Part shown: one piece after another, positions 48,862 to 59,393 of the stretch | How the letters are laid out: every line of letters starts with the position of its first letter | How positions within the stretch are numbered: position 1 is the first letter of the stretch | NCBI GenBank assembly: GCA_028377305.1 | Contig: JAONJW010000003.1 | Location: forward strand, 1 to 64,000 | DNA length: 64,000 nucleotides | From: Prolixibacteraceae bacterium | Lineage (GTDB): Bacteria; Bacteroidota; Bacteroidia; Bacteroidales; Prolixibacteraceae | Direction of reading: 5' to 3' | Made by a program: the position numbers and the translations under genes | The notes under the pieces: model-generated | The model's database searches: none | What the model saw: the letters and a program-made list of their open reading frames with translations, nothing else | What the model was told of the DNA's origin: nothing

Positions 48862-49875
48862 CTATTTGAGACTAATATTGGTATAGTCTACTCTAGTATC
48901 TGCATATCTTTCTGCAATTTCATCTAATAATAGCAACACTTCGTCTAGTTCATCTGCACGTAATAATCTTATTCGGATGTCTCTAAAATTATGGAGGCTA
49001 GGAAAGTATTTGGCAAAATGACGACGCATCTCTTTTACTGCTCTTTCTGGAGAATCTTTCCAATTGACTGATTGTGTTAATTGTTCTTTTACATTATCAA
49101 CAATCTCAGGTACAAGTGGTGATGGAAGAAGTTTACCCGTTTCTAGATAGTGTCTAATTTCTTTGAATATCCAAGGTCGTCCAATAGCTCCACGACCAAT
49201 CATTAGCCCATCCACACCAGATTGCTCTAAACACTCTTTCGCTTTTAATGGACCATTGATATCACCATTACCAATAATTGGGATATGCATACGGGAGTTA
49301 TTCTTAACTTTTGCGATCCAATCCCAATCTGCTTCTCCTGTGTAAAGCTGCTTTCTAGTTCTTCCATGAAGTGTTAGTGCAGCAATACCTGTATCTTGAA
49401 GTTGTTCGGCAACATCTACGATCACCTTACTGTTATCATCCCAGCCAAGACGTGTCTTAACGGTCACCGGTTTGTTGACTGCATTTACTATCTGTCGTGT
49501 CATTTCGACCATCTTAGGTACATCTTGAAACATACCCGATCCAGCTCCTCTATTAACGATCTTCTTCATTGGACAGCCAAAGTTAATGTCGATGATGTCG
49601 GGATTGGACTCTTCCGCAATCTTTGCTGCTTCAACCATCGATTCTATGTTATGACCAAAAATCTGAATACCAACAGGTCTGTCGAATTCAAAAAGGGTCA
49701 TCTTCTTCTTTGTTTTGGCTATATCTCTAATCAATGCTTCTGATGAAACAAACTCAGTATACATTACATCAGCTCCAAATTTCTTACACATATATCGAAA
49801 CGATTTATATGTAACATCCTCCATTGGGGCTAAAAATAATGGCATTGAGCCTAGTTCTATATTTCCGATCTTCAC
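48862..49875 (-). CDS. dusB: tRNA-dihydrouridine synthase
   Basis: APMEDVTYKSFRYMCKKFGADVMYTEFVSSEAL... INFGCPMKKIVNRGAGSGM... LHGRTRKQLYTGEADWDWI. Confidence 0.95.
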   Translation of the reverse strand: MKIGNIELGSMPLFLAPMEDVTYKSFRYMCKKFGADVMYTEFVSSEALIRDIAKTKKKMTLFEFDRPVGIQIFGHNIESMVEAAKIAEESNPDIIDINFGCPMKKIVNRGAGSGMFQDVPKMVEMTRQIVNAVNKPVTVKTRLGWDDNSKVIVDVAEQLQDTGIAALTLHGRTRKQLYTGEADWDWIAKVKNNSRMHIPIIGNGDINGPLKAKECLEQSGVDGLMIGRGAIGRPWIFKEIRHYLETGKLLPSPLVPEIVDNVKEQLTQSVNWKDSPERAVKEMRRHFAKYFPSLHNFRDIRIRLLRADELDEVLLLLDEIAERYADTRVDYTNISLK

Positions 49876-50075
49876 GATTTACTAATTTAATTTTGACGAC
49901 AAATATAGAAAAAAGATTTTTAACTCCTTAATAGTCAATTGTACGACTGTCTCAATATGTTTTATATAAATTCATTACTGTCTACAATGATGCTTTGATT
50001 GTGAACAATTGTGCAATTATCTTAGCTTTGTGTATCTTAAACATAGAATCTTAGGAAATAGATAATATAAACTGT

Positions 50076-50987
50076 ATGTATAATATTGAATTAAAAAGAA
50101 AACCTCTTATTGCGATATTATTTTTGTTGATAGGAGCTCTTATTTCGCAATTGGTAGCAGGTTCGTTAACAATCTTTCCCATGACTTTGATAGGAATGAA
50201 TATGCAATCTCAACTCGGCTTAGTTTGGCTTATTGGGGTTAGTTCTTTGACGATGTTTGTAGGGACAGGATGGTTCTTTTCTTACACGTCTATGAAAGGT
50301 AACTTTAATGATCTTAGCTTTGGCACATCTGAAGACCGCAAAAAATATTTTATATTGATATTTTTTATGACGCTTCTTGCCATACCTATTTCAACTTACT
50401 TAGGTGAGTTAAATCAAGCGATCCCTTTCCCTAAATTCGCAAGTGGATTGGAGAGGTGGTTGCATGATCTTGAGAAAGATTCGATGGAGGTAATAAAAAA
50501 ACTTCTAAGTACAACGAGTCTCCCTTTCTTGTTTGCTAATCTATTGGTAGTTGCAGTAATTCCTGCGATCGGAGAAGAGATTTTTTTTAGAGGAATCATT
50601 CAAAGAATGATTTTTAATAAAATAAAAAGTGTTCATAAGTCTGTGTGGATCGCAGCAGTATTGTTTAGCGTACTTCATTTGGAGTTCTCAGGATTAATCC
50701 CACGGATCTTTCTTGGTGCTTTGCTAGGCTACATCTATTATTGGACAGGTAGTCTTTGGATGTCTATATGGGCACATTTTATTAATAATGGGACACTCGT
50801 TGTATTGGCCTACCTTTCGTCTAAAGGTGTTTTAGGAATTGATGTTATTGATAATGATATCCCAGTGTCGCAGTTAAGTGGATACATGATGATGGCTGTT
50901 GTCCTATTTGTTCCAGCAGTGAGATCCTTATATGCGAAACGTAAATTATTTGAAGTCGAGAATCAAACTGTGGTTGAGGATAGTTAA
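50076..50987 (+). CDS. CPBP family intramembrane metalloprotease
   Basis: IPAIGEEIFFRGIIQRMIFN... SVLHLEFSGLIPRIFLGALLGYIYYWTGSLWMSIWAHFINN. Confidence 0.94.
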   Translation: MYNIELKRKPLIAILFLLIGALISQLVAGSLTIFPMTLIGMNMQSQLGLVWLIGVSSLTMFVGTGWFFSYTSMKGNFNDLSFGTSEDRKKYFILIFFMTLLAIPISTYLGELNQAIPFPKFASGLERWLHDLEKDSMEVIKKLLSTTSLPFLFANLLVVAVIPAIGEEIFFRGIIQRMIFNKIKSVHKSVWIAAVLFSVLHLEFSGLIPRIFLGALLGYIYYWTGSLWMSIWAHFINNGTLVVLAYLSSKGVLGIDVIDNDIPVSQLSGYMMMAVVLFVPAVRSLYAKRKLFEVENQTVVEDS

Positions 50988-51022
50988 AGTATAAGTCTAT
51001 GGTTCTAATGATAGAAGTTGAA

Positions 51023-51790
51023 TTAGACTTCAATCATTAGACTTGGATCTAGGATATTCAACTTACATTGACGTTTATCCGACTCTTTTCTTGCTCTCTC
51101 ATATGGACGATAGACATAGGTTACTCCATATTCACTAGCTCTTTCTCGTTTTCTTTCAGAGGGAAGTCTTGAGAAATATCCCTCTATTTCATTCCATAGA
51201 GTAAGTATATATTGGTCTGCATCATTTCGTAGCTTTAATACTTCTTCGGAGAGTCTAAGTGTACTTTTCTTGAAAGTATTATGACTAAAATATAGGTCCT
51301 TAAATAGATCGTACTTAACTTTCACCACAGCGATAGAAGGAGAGTAGATTGGATTTCCTCTTTGTGCTATGCGTTCTTGTTCTCCAATAATATATTTCTC
51401 TCCCCATAGAATAAGATCCTTATCATTGTTCAGTGGAGGAAGTTTGGTATTGTTCGGGTCTAACCCATAAAAAACGCGTGTTTCAGCTTTGATCTCCTTT
51501 CTTATAACCGCAAAATTATATACTTGTATAAAGTGATGAAGATATAATCTTGCATTTTCTACTGCTTTCCCATACTTCTTACTATTCATATTTTGTTCTT
51601 TAATTGCCTGTTTCTGATTCAAGGTGGCTCTTTCATAAATAGGATAGAATGATTGAAGCTTAGCAAGAAGAGACGCATCAAATGGAATACTATTAATACT
51701 TTGTTTGTCGGAGATATCAATGGCTTTACGAATAGCTCGTAACCTTGCTTTATCAGTATTGGGCAGTCTACGATATGGCATAATTATCAC
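51023..51790 (-). CDS. Conserved hypothetical protein (Bacteroidota MPYRRLPNTDKARLRA-type)
   Basis: Full-length ORF with soluble helical protein; characteristic MPYRRLPNTDKARLRAIRKA N-terminus. Confidence 0.75.
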   Translation of the reverse strand: MIIMPYRRLPNTDKARLRAIRKAIDISDKQSINSIPFDASLLAKLQSFYPIYERATLNQKQAIKEQNMNSKKYGKAVENARLYLHHFIQVYNFAVIRKEIKAETRVFYGLDPNNTKLPPLNNDKDLILWGEKYIIGEQERIAQRGNPIYSPSIAVVKVKYDLFKDLYFSHNTFKKSTLRLSEEVLKLRNDADQYILTLWNEIEGYFSRLPSERKRERASEYGVTYVYRPYERARKESDKRQCKLNILDPSLMIEV

Positions 51791-51983
51791 GAATAAAGGG
51801 GCGTTATCCTACTACTATTATCAAATACTATAAGACATAACTATGTTGAAAAGTGTGCATATCGTTATGTTCTATATATCTAAAACGACATAGTAGAAAA
51901 ATTGTTCTATAATTTAAGATTAAAGCAATTTACGTTAATTATTTTCAATATGAAGTTATTTCTTTCCCAAAAGAAATAACGAT

Positions 51984-52886
51984 CTAATCATATGCCTCCT
52001 CACTTCTATGAAAATATAGAAATAGACATATGATGATTGTGAATTCAAAGAGAATAGATAATATGGAACCTTCAAAGCCAAATTCTCCACCATTCATGAT
52101 GGTTGTGGTGGTTGTATGACTTTCAATCACTGAATAGAATGATATACCGCTAACATTAAAACCAAATAATGATTGGAAGAAATTCCAGCTTGCGTGAAAA
52201 GCAATAGGAAACCACAAATTGTTGGTATATAGATATGAAAGTCCAAATGTGACTCCTGCTAGGAATAGACTTATTAAGGGGACCAATCCAAGGTTGGGGT
52301 TATACCCATGCATAAGTGTAAAAATAATGGAGCTAAACAATAGTGCAATATACTTATTATACTTGCTCATCAATACACGTTGTATATATCCTCTCACTAA
52401 TATCTCCTCTGTCATTGCTCCAAAAATAAAAAAGAATATAGATGCAACCATCTCGGTTAGATTAAAATGTGTGCGAAGAAAGATTAGTTGATTGGTCGAA
52501 ATAAGAACAATATAACCAATGATAATGCATAATGCAGCTATTATAATACCGAAGATAATGTCTGCGATCCGATTATTAATTCGTAGACCGATATCACGCA
52601 ACTTCTTCTTTTCAATTATTCGTACTGCCCCCCATATTGTAAGCATGGTAGCAAACAGTCCGGATAAACTCGTCCAAAAGTGAGAATTTGAAGACATTTC
52701 TGCTTCTGGTGAATCAATACGAATACCCAACCACATTGTCGTGATATAGGTACAGATACCATATATCACGACCCATGGTACAATAATAAATAAAGACATT
52801 AGCCATAGATACTTTTTTTGACTGCAAGAGGTATCCTGAATAGCATCTTCTTTATGTGATATTTTATTGATATACTGAAGATTCAT
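51984..52886 (-). CDS. CPBP family intramembrane metalloprotease
   Basis: FGAMTEEILVRGYIQRVLMSKYNKYIALLFSSIIFTLMHGYNPNLG... YLYTNNLWFPIAFHASWNF. Confidence 0.93.
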   Translation of the reverse strand: MNLQYINKISHKEDAIQDTSCSQKKYLWLMSLFIIVPWVVIYGICTYITTMWLGIRIDSPEAEMSSNSHFWTSLSGLFATMLTIWGAVRIIEKKKLRDIGLRINNRIADIIFGIIIAALCIIIGYIVLISTNQLIFLRTHFNLTEMVASIFFFIFGAMTEEILVRGYIQRVLMSKYNKYIALLFSSIIFTLMHGYNPNLGLVPLISLFLAGVTFGLSYLYTNNLWFPIAFHASWNFFQSLFGFNVSGISFYSVIESHTTTTTIMNGGEFGFEGSILSILFEFTIIICLFLYFHRSEEAYD

Positions 52887-53012
52887 GGCATATATGGGGA
52901 TAAAAGTATAATAGTACTTAATGTTGTAAATGTATGTTAAAATATATTATTCTAATATGAAACTATATATGTTGTTTAGCATGCAAATAAAATATGGACT
53001 GAGATGTGATAT

Positions 53013-53045
53013 AAAAAAAGCGCCACTTGCGAAAGCGGCGCTCTT
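53013..53045 (-). terminator. Terminator of sdh/frd operon
   Basis: Minus strand agcgccgctttcgcaagtggcgctttttttat. Confidence 0.85.
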
Positions 53046-53072
53046 TATTATTTGATTAGTGCACTGCGACAA

Positions 53073-53834
53073 TTAGTCTGCTAGTTTTGCACATAAATAC
53101 TCACGGTTCAAACGTGCAATGTTTGAAATAGAAATTGCTTTAGGACATGCGATTTCACATGCACCAGTGTTGGTACATCCACCAAATCCAAGCTCATCCA
53201 TTTTAGATACCATTGCTTTCGCTCTACGCTTACCTTCTACTTTACCTTGTGGAAGTTTCGCAAATTGTGAAACTTTCGCAGATACAAATAGCATCGCTGA
53301 AGAGTTTTTACAAGTGGCAACACAAGCACCACAACCGATACATGCAGCTGCATCCATTGCTTCTTCTGCATCGTCTTGTCCAATAGGGATCGCGTTACCA
53401 TCAGGAACACCACCAGTACCTACAGAAACATAACCACCTGCTTGTTGAATCTCTTCAAAAGCATTACGGTTAACAATCAAGTCTTTGATTACAGGGAATG
53501 CTCCAGCTCTCCAAGGCTCAATCGTAATTGTCTCCCCTTCGTTGAATTTACGCATGTGTAACTGACAAGTTGTAATTTCTGTATCAGGTCCGTGTGCTTC
53601 ACCATTGATGTAAAGAGAACACATACCACAGATACCTTCACGACAATCGTGATCAAATGCAACTGGATCATTACCTTCACGAATCAATTGATCGTTAAGG
53701 ATGTCTAGCATCTCTAGAAAAGAACTTCCTTGTGAAACATTTTCCAACTCATAGGTCTCGAATGCTCCTTGTGATTTGGAGTTTTTCTGTCTCCAAATTT
53801 TGATATATAGCTTATTTAAAATCTTATCTGCCAT
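53073..53834 (-). CDS. sdhB: Succinate dehydrogenase/fumarate reductase iron-sulfur subunit
   Basis: [57 protein letters not shown]. Confidence 0.97.
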   Translation of the reverse strand: MADKILNKLYIKIWRQKNSKSQGAFETYELENVSQGSSFLEMLDILNDQLIREGNDPVAFDHDCREGICGMCSLYINGEAHGPDTEITTCQLHMRKFNEGETITIEPWRAGAFPVIKDLIVNRNAFEEIQQAGGYVSVGTGGVPDGNAIPIGQDDAEEAMDAAACIGCGACVATCKNSSAMLFVSAKVSQFAKLPQGKVEGKRRAKAMVSKMDELGFGGCTNTGACEIACPKAISISNIARLNREYLCAKLAD

Positions 53835-53857
53835 CGTAATGTGGATTATCTAACTAA

Positions 53858-55798
53858 TTATTTATAGCTACGTTGAACAAGTTTTACATTCTCGAAAACT
53901 AATTCTTCTTTATGCATTACAGGCTCTTGCCCAGCACCTTTATACTCCCAAGCCGAAGCGTAACATCCGATCTCATCGTTACGTTTTGCTTCTCCTTCTT
54001 CTGTAGCCGACTCTTCACGGAAGTGTCCACCACATGATTCATTACGTGCCAATGCATCTAATGCCATAAGTTCAGCAATATCGAATGAATCTGCCACACG
54101 AACTGCTTTCTCTAGTTCAGGGTTAAGATTATCCAATTCACCTGGGATGCGTACATTTGTATAGTACTCGTCACGTAGCGCACGAATCTCTGAAACAGCC
54201 GTTTTCAAACCTGCTTCATTACGAGACATACCTACATGATCCCACATGATCATACCCAACTTTTTGTGGAAATAATCTACTGGCTCTGATCCATTCGCAT
54301 TGAAAAGTTGACTCAAGCGATCTGTAACACTCTTCTCGGCTTCTGCAAACTCAGGAAGGGTTGTCTCGATCTTAGGAACCATGATTTCATCTGCAAGATA
54401 ATCACCGATAGTATAAGGAAGAACGAAATATCCATCTGCCAATCCTTGCATCAATGCGGATGCTCCTAGACGGTTTGCACCGTGATCAGAGAAGTTTGCT
54501 TCTCCTAATGAATATAGTCCAGGAATGGTTGTCATCAAGTTATAATCAACCCATGTTCCACCCATTGTGTAGTGAATCGCAGGATAGATCTGCATAGGGT
54601 TGCTATATGGATCAACGTCAGTAATCTTCTCATACATCTGGAAAAGGTTACCATAACGCTTCTCAATAGTATCGCGTCCCAAACGGTCGATAGCATATTT
54701 AAAGTCAAGGAATACCGCTTTACCTTCAGCATTTACACCGAAACCTGCATCACAACGCTCTTTTGCAGCACGAGAAGCAACATCACGCGGTACAAGATTA
54801 CCGTATGATGGGTAACGACGCTCTAGATAAAAGTCGCGATCCTCATCTTTAATATCATTTGCTGAAATCTCTCCTTTTTGAAGTTTAACAGCATCTTCTT
54901 TCTTCTTTGGTACCCAAACACGTCCGTCATTACGTAAAGACTCTGACATCAAAGTCAACTTAGACTGCTGTGATCCGTGAACTGGAATACAAGTCGGGTG
55001 AATCTGTACGAATGCAGGATTCGACATGTAAGCTCCACGACGGTAAATCTGTGCTGCTACCGATCCTGAACATCCCATTGCATTGGTAGAAAGGAAGAAT
55101 ACGTTCCCATAACCTCCTGTACACATACATACAGCATGAGCACCATGTTTTTGAATCTCTCCAGTGATCATGTCACGAGCAATAATACCTCTTGCCTTAC
55201 CATCAACAACAACAAGATCTAGCATCTCCGTACGGTTATGCATCTCTACTGTTCCTGCGTTGATCTGACGGTTTAGTGCTGAATAAGCTCCCAACAATAA
55301 CTGCTGACCAGTTTGTCCACGAGCATAGAACGTACGACTTACCAATACACCACCGAATGAACGGTTAGATAGTGATCCGCCATATTCACGTGCAAATGGA
55401 ACTCCTTGTGCAACACATTGGTCAATGATTAGAGGTGAAACCTCTGCCAAACGATATACGTTCGATTCTCTTGCTCTATAGTCTCCACCTTTAATTGTAT
55501 CGTAGAAAAGACGATAGATAGAGTCATTATCGTTTTGATAATTCTTTGCTGCGTTGATACCTCCCTGTGCTGCAATAGAGTGTGCACGTCGTGGAGAATC
55601 TTGATAACAGAATGCCTTTACGTTGTATCCTAGCTCTCCTAATGAAGCAGCTGCAGATGCACCCGCAAGACCTGTTCCTACAACGATAACGTCTAGTTTA
55701 CGCTTGTTCGCTGGAGAAACAACTTTAATACTTGCTTTATGTTTAGACCATTTCTCGGCCAATGGCCCAGCTGGTGCTTTTGAATCTAAAATGCTCAT
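53858..55798 (-). CDS. sdhA: Succinate dehydrogenase/fumarate reductase flavoprotein subunit
   Basis: [66 protein letters not shown]. Confidence 0.97.
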   Translation of the reverse strand: MSILDSKAPAGPLAEKWSKHKASIKVVSPANKRKLDVIVVGTGLAGASAAASLGELGYNVKAFCYQDSPRRAHSIAAQGGINAAKNYQNDNDSIYRLFYDTIKGGDYRARESNVYRLAEVSPLIIDQCVAQGVPFAREYGGSLSNRSFGGVLVSRTFYARGQTGQQLLLGAYSALNRQINAGTVEMHNRTEMLDLVVVDGKARGIIARDMITGEIQKHGAHAVCMCTGGYGNVFFLSTNAMGCSGSVAAQIYRRGAYMSNPAFVQIHPTCIPVHGSQQSKLTLMSESLRNDGRVWVPKKKEDAVKLQKGEISANDIKDEDRDFYLERRYPSYGNLVPRDVASRAAKERCDAGFGVNAEGKAVFLDFKYAIDRLGRDTIEKRYGNLFQMYEKITDVDPYSNPMQIYPAIHYTMGGTWVDYNLMTTIPGLYSLGEANFSDHGANRLGASALMQGLADGYFVLPYTIGDYLADEIMVPKIETTLPEFAEAEKSVTDRLSQLFNANGSEPVDYFHKKLGMIMWDHVGMSRNEAGLKTAVSEIRALRDEYYTNVRIPGELDNLNPELEKAVRVADSFDIAELMALDALARNESCGGHFREESATEEGEAKRNDEIGCYASAWEYKGAGQEPVMHKEELVFENVKLVQRSYK

Positions 55799-55819
55799 CT
55801 GTAAAATCCTTAAAGGTTC

Positions 55820-56512
55820 TTAGAATTTAATCATGAAGTATAATGGAATAATCGCGAATCCGACTGCAATTACCCATGCTAAGATGCGTGCAGCCACTTC
55901 TAATCGCTTTCTCCAAATCTGGTTGTTCCATCCAATAGTATGTAACGCTGACCAGAATCCGTGAGAAATGTGAAGTCCTAAAAGTCCGGAAGCAACGATG
56001 TAGATGATACAGTATAGTGCTGATGATTTAAATAAACCCGCAACAACAGCATAGGCATTTTCCATCTCAACACTTACACCACTTTGCATTACGTGAACTG
56101 CCGTAAGACCTTCGTGTGTGATCTTGAATTTCCACCAGAATTGTGCGATGTGCATTACCAAGAATGCAAGCACCAAACCTCCAAGAATCAACATGTTCTT
56201 CGATGGAGCTATTGGACTAAGCACTTTATCTCCTGAATTGTAAGAAATAGGACGTGCCTTTCTGTTCTCCAAAGTGATTACGAACGACCAAATGATGTGA
56301 ACCAAAAAACCTAGTGCCAATACAGGCTCCATAATCTTGATTGCTGGATTGGTAGCCATAAAGTGTGCTGCCATGTTAAACAAGTCGCCACTGTCGTCAA
56401 AGATCAACAGTAAGTTCAAACTCAGGTGAACACAGATGAATGTTATCAGGAATAACCCAGTAACACTCATAAAGAATTTCTTCCCGATGGAAGATTTCAT
56501 AAAACTGCTCAT
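55820..56512 (-). CDS. sdhC: Succinate dehydrogenase cytochrome b subunit
   Basis: SSIGKKFFMSVTGLFLITFICVHLSLNLLLIF, GLLGLHISHGFWSALHTIGWNN. Confidence 0.95.
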   Translation of the reverse strand: MSSFMKSSIGKKFFMSVTGLFLITFICVHLSLNLLLIFDDSGDLFNMAAHFMATNPAIKIMEPVLALGFLVHIIWSFVITLENRKARPISYNSGDKVLSPIAPSKNMLILGGLVLAFLVMHIAQFWWKFKITHEGLTAVHVMQSGVSVEMENAYAVVAGLFKSSALYCIIYIVASGLLGLHISHGFWSALHTIGWNNQIWRKRLEVAARILAWVIAVGFAIIPLYFMIKF

Positions 56513-56741
56513 AAGTCTCTATTTAAGATATTTGAATCTTTATATAACTGATTTCTATTTAAATCTCCACAAATGTAGAACCCATACGTAAATAGATCAA
56601 TAGATCGGCACTATAATTCGACAATTTAAAATGTTTCTAAAAATACAATTCAGTTAGTCTAAAATGTTCATTATTAATACGTAAACATAAAAAGTGTATT
56701 GAACGATCGAATCATCTACTAAAAAAAGTTGTATTACATAC

Positions 56742-57671
56742 CTATTGATCTTCTTTTGTGTCTGTTTTTGTCGATTCTTTTACCTTTTGTCTCTCCTGCC
56801 AATGAGCATCAATTTGAGTGGTAAATTGGTTTAATTGAAATAAGAAAATCTCTGGTTCTTCAATGAATCCATGATGCCCTGAATGTTCTAAAACAGTCAA
56901 ATGTCCATTTCTCCAATTCGGAAAATCTGCTTGTAATTTTTCTAACGGTGCTACTTGGTCATATTTTCCCGCAATGATATGTACGGGAATAGGGTAGCAG
57001 TTTACAAGATGATGCCAAGAGTGTCTTCCTTTCATTGCTTCAATGATATTTACCAATGAAGCGGGGGTCATCTTTTGAGCATCCTCGATCATCTCATCCA
57101 TTACCGAACGCATCCTCTCTCTGTTTTTAGGCGCAAAACTGTCTGGAATAGAGATGCGGGCAATACTCCCTGCTTTTCCCTTTAAAACAAAGCTCTTCTC
57201 TCTCTCTTTAAGTTTTTGATACTCTTTGCTTGCTGCCCATGTAGCACTATGAATAAGGTTTAGGGATTTTAGTGTATTGGGATAAAAAGCAGCCATGGCT
57301 TGTCCCACGTAACCTCCCATAGAGTGCCCTGCGAAATGAACACGTCCTTCAATTTCCAAATGGTCAAGAAGCATCATCATATCTGCTGCAATCTCATCAA
57401 AGCTAAAAGGGGTTGTAACCTCACCAGCATCTCCATGTCCTGGAAGGTCTACCGCGATGACCTTATATTGGAGTGCTAGTTTCTCTTTTATTGGATCGAA
57501 CGCCTTTTTCGATTCCATATAACCGTGTAGAAGTAAAAGGACTTCTCCTTCTCCAAATACTTCAACACAATAGTTTCTATGGTTAATGTTTAGATACAAA
57601 ATGTGTATGATATTTAAGTGTTTATCTGAATACTGACAAAGATAACATCTTTGTGACGAAAAATAGACCAT
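56742..57671 (-). CDS. Alpha/beta hydrolase
   Basis: EGEVLLLLHGYMESKKAFDPIKEKL... AVDLPGHGDAGEV... HFAGHSMGGYVGQAMA. True start may be downstream of the track start. Confidence 0.93.
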   Translation of the reverse strand: MVYFSSQRCYLCQYSDKHLNIIHILYLNINHRNYCVEVFGEGEVLLLLHGYMESKKAFDPIKEKLALQYKVIAVDLPGHGDAGEVTTPFSFDEIAADMMMLLDHLEIEGRVHFAGHSMGGYVGQAMAAFYPNTLKSLNLIHSATWAASKEYQKLKEREKSFVLKGKAGSIARISIPDSFAPKNRERMRSVMDEMIEDAQKMTPASLVNIIEAMKGRHSWHHLVNCYPIPVHIIAGKYDQVAPLEKLQADFPNWRNGHLTVLEHSGHHGFIEEPEIFLFQLNQFTTQIDAHWQERQKVKESTKTDTKEDQ

Positions 57672-58030
57672 ATGTTTTACCTTAATTATTGGGACCAGAG
57701 GTCTGCGTTATTTTTTAGTAATTATTTTGAATAAATAGTGCAAAGTCCTAACTCCTAACTCTTAATCCATGTGTATTTCATTTCCTAAGTACTATATTAC
57801 TGTACTAGATGAAAAATTACGGATTAAGTTAGAATACAATGAATTTGTTTATTGAAGTTGTAGATAACGTAGTGACCCTACTGTCTTGACAAGGTTTATT
57901 TTATCAAGAACTTATAATAAGGGCATATGATTTATCTATTAAATATGAAAATAAATTAAAAATCGCATGAAATATTTCATATCTTAAACTAAGAGGGGCA
58001 TATTTGCAGAAAAATGCAACTAATATAACA

Positions 58031-59335
58031 ATGAACAATAGCGTAAAATCAAACAAATGGGCACTTTTGCCTATTCTTGTTTTCTTAGTAATATATCTGG
58101 TTTCGTCTCTTTGGTCTGGTGACTTTTATAAGATGCCATTGATAATCTCTTTCCTTGTGGCGGCATTTTGTGCCATTGCGATGAATATGGAAAGATCTGT
58201 TCCTGATAAAATCGAATCTTTTGTAAAAGGAATGGGAGATAAGAACATCATGATGATGGTGTTTATTTTTCTATTAGCAGGATGTTTTGCTGCTACAGCA
58301 AAGGCCGTGGGAGCTGTGGACGCTACGGTTAATGTAGGATTACATTTTCTGCCTCCCAATATCATGCTCGCAGGAGTGTTTATCATTTCATGTTTTATAT
58401 CTCTTTCAATTGGTACTTCATTAGGGACAATCCTTGCATTGGCTCCGATGGCGGTTTCATTATCTGAACGAGGAGGTGTAGGCATCGCATTGGCTCTTGG
58501 AGCTATTGTTGGTGGTTCTATGTTTGGAGACAATTTATCTTTGATCTCTGATACTACTATCGCTGCCTCAAGAACGCAAGGGTGTTCGATGAGAGATAAG
58601 TTTAGGATGAACTTCAAAATAGTCGTTCCTGCTGCCATCGTTTCGATCGTGATATATGCCCTATGCAATGTTTCTAGCAGCGTTGAAGCTACAGGCTTTA
58701 CTACACAAGAGTTGATTATGGTACTGCCTTATCTTTTTGTGTTAATCTCGGCACTGGCTGGTATGAATGTAATTTTTGTTTTACTTCTCGGCACTGTATT
58801 TGCAGGCTCAATTGGCCTATTGACTGGCAAACTTGCTGCCTGGGAATGGTTAAAGACCATGAGTGGTGGAGCTATGGGGATGTCGGAAATCATTATAATC
58901 TCTATGATTGTAGGTGGTATTGTGGAGTTGATCCGAATTAATGGTGGAATACAATTTCTATTGAATACCATTGGAAAGCGTGCCAATGGTAAAAAGGGAG
59001 CAGAGTTTGGTGTAGCTATGCTGGTTGGTTTGGTGAATGTATTTACTGCAAATAATACCATTGCTATTGTTATGTCTGGGCCCATTGTAAAAGATATTGC
59101 TTCTGCTTATAATATTTCACCGAAAAGAGCTGCTTCTATTATGGATACCTTCTCTTGTTTCGTACAAGGTATGATCCCATATGGAGCACAGATTCTCGCT
59201 GCGGTAACATTAGTTGGGCTAGACAAGGTGACACCAATAGAATTAATGCAGTTCTTGTACTATCCATATTTAATGGGAATGGCTGCAATTTTATCGATCT
59301 TACTTCAATGGCCAGTAGAAAAAGTCAAATCTTAA
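58031..59335 (+). CDS. Na+/H+ antiporter NhaC family protein
   Basis: GTSLGTILALAPMAVSLSERGGVGIALALGAIVGGSMFGDNLSLISDTTIAASRTQGCSMRDKFRMNF. Confidence 0.95.
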   Translation: MNNSVKSNKWALLPILVFLVIYLVSSLWSGDFYKMPLIISFLVAAFCAIAMNMERSVPDKIESFVKGMGDKNIMMMVFIFLLAGCFAATAKAVGAVDATVNVGLHFLPPNIMLAGVFIISCFISLSIGTSLGTILALAPMAVSLSERGGVGIALALGAIVGGSMFGDNLSLISDTTIAASRTQGCSMRDKFRMNFKIVVPAAIVSIVIYALCNVSSSVEATGFTTQELIMVLPYLFVLISALAGMNVIFVLLLGTVFAGSIGLLTGKLAAWEWLKTMSGGAMGMSEIIIISMIVGGIVELIRINGGIQFLLNTIGKRANGKKGAEFGVAMLVGLVNVFTANNTIAIVMSGPIVKDIASAYNISPKRAASIMDTFSCFVQGMIPYGAQILAAVTLVGLDKVTPIELMQFLYYPYLMGMAAILSILLQWPVEKVKS

Positions 59336-59352
59336 CAACATTATATGTTCAC

Positions 59353-59393
59353 CATTGTTGCTATTAGTGTAAATCAAACTAATAGCAACAATG
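59353..59393 (+). promoter_or_regulatory. Perfect 16-bp hairpin containing the downstream start codon
   Basis: cattgttgctattagt (59353-59368) / actaatagcaacaatg (59378-59393); ATG of the TonB receptor is 59391-59393. Confidence 0.7.

Noticed and set aside
53119-53433. 104-aa + ORF antisense to sdhB, and similar antisense ORFs throughout (e.g. 222-509, 8213-8503, 29540-29932, 58126-58668)
   Set aside because: Mirror frames of well-recognised CDSs; composition and lack of motifs indicate spurious ORFs.
57747-57768. Short heptamer repeat cctaact-cctaact-cttaatcc
   Set aside because: Only about 2.5 units; resembles common low-complexity intergenic repeats, not enough to call an element.
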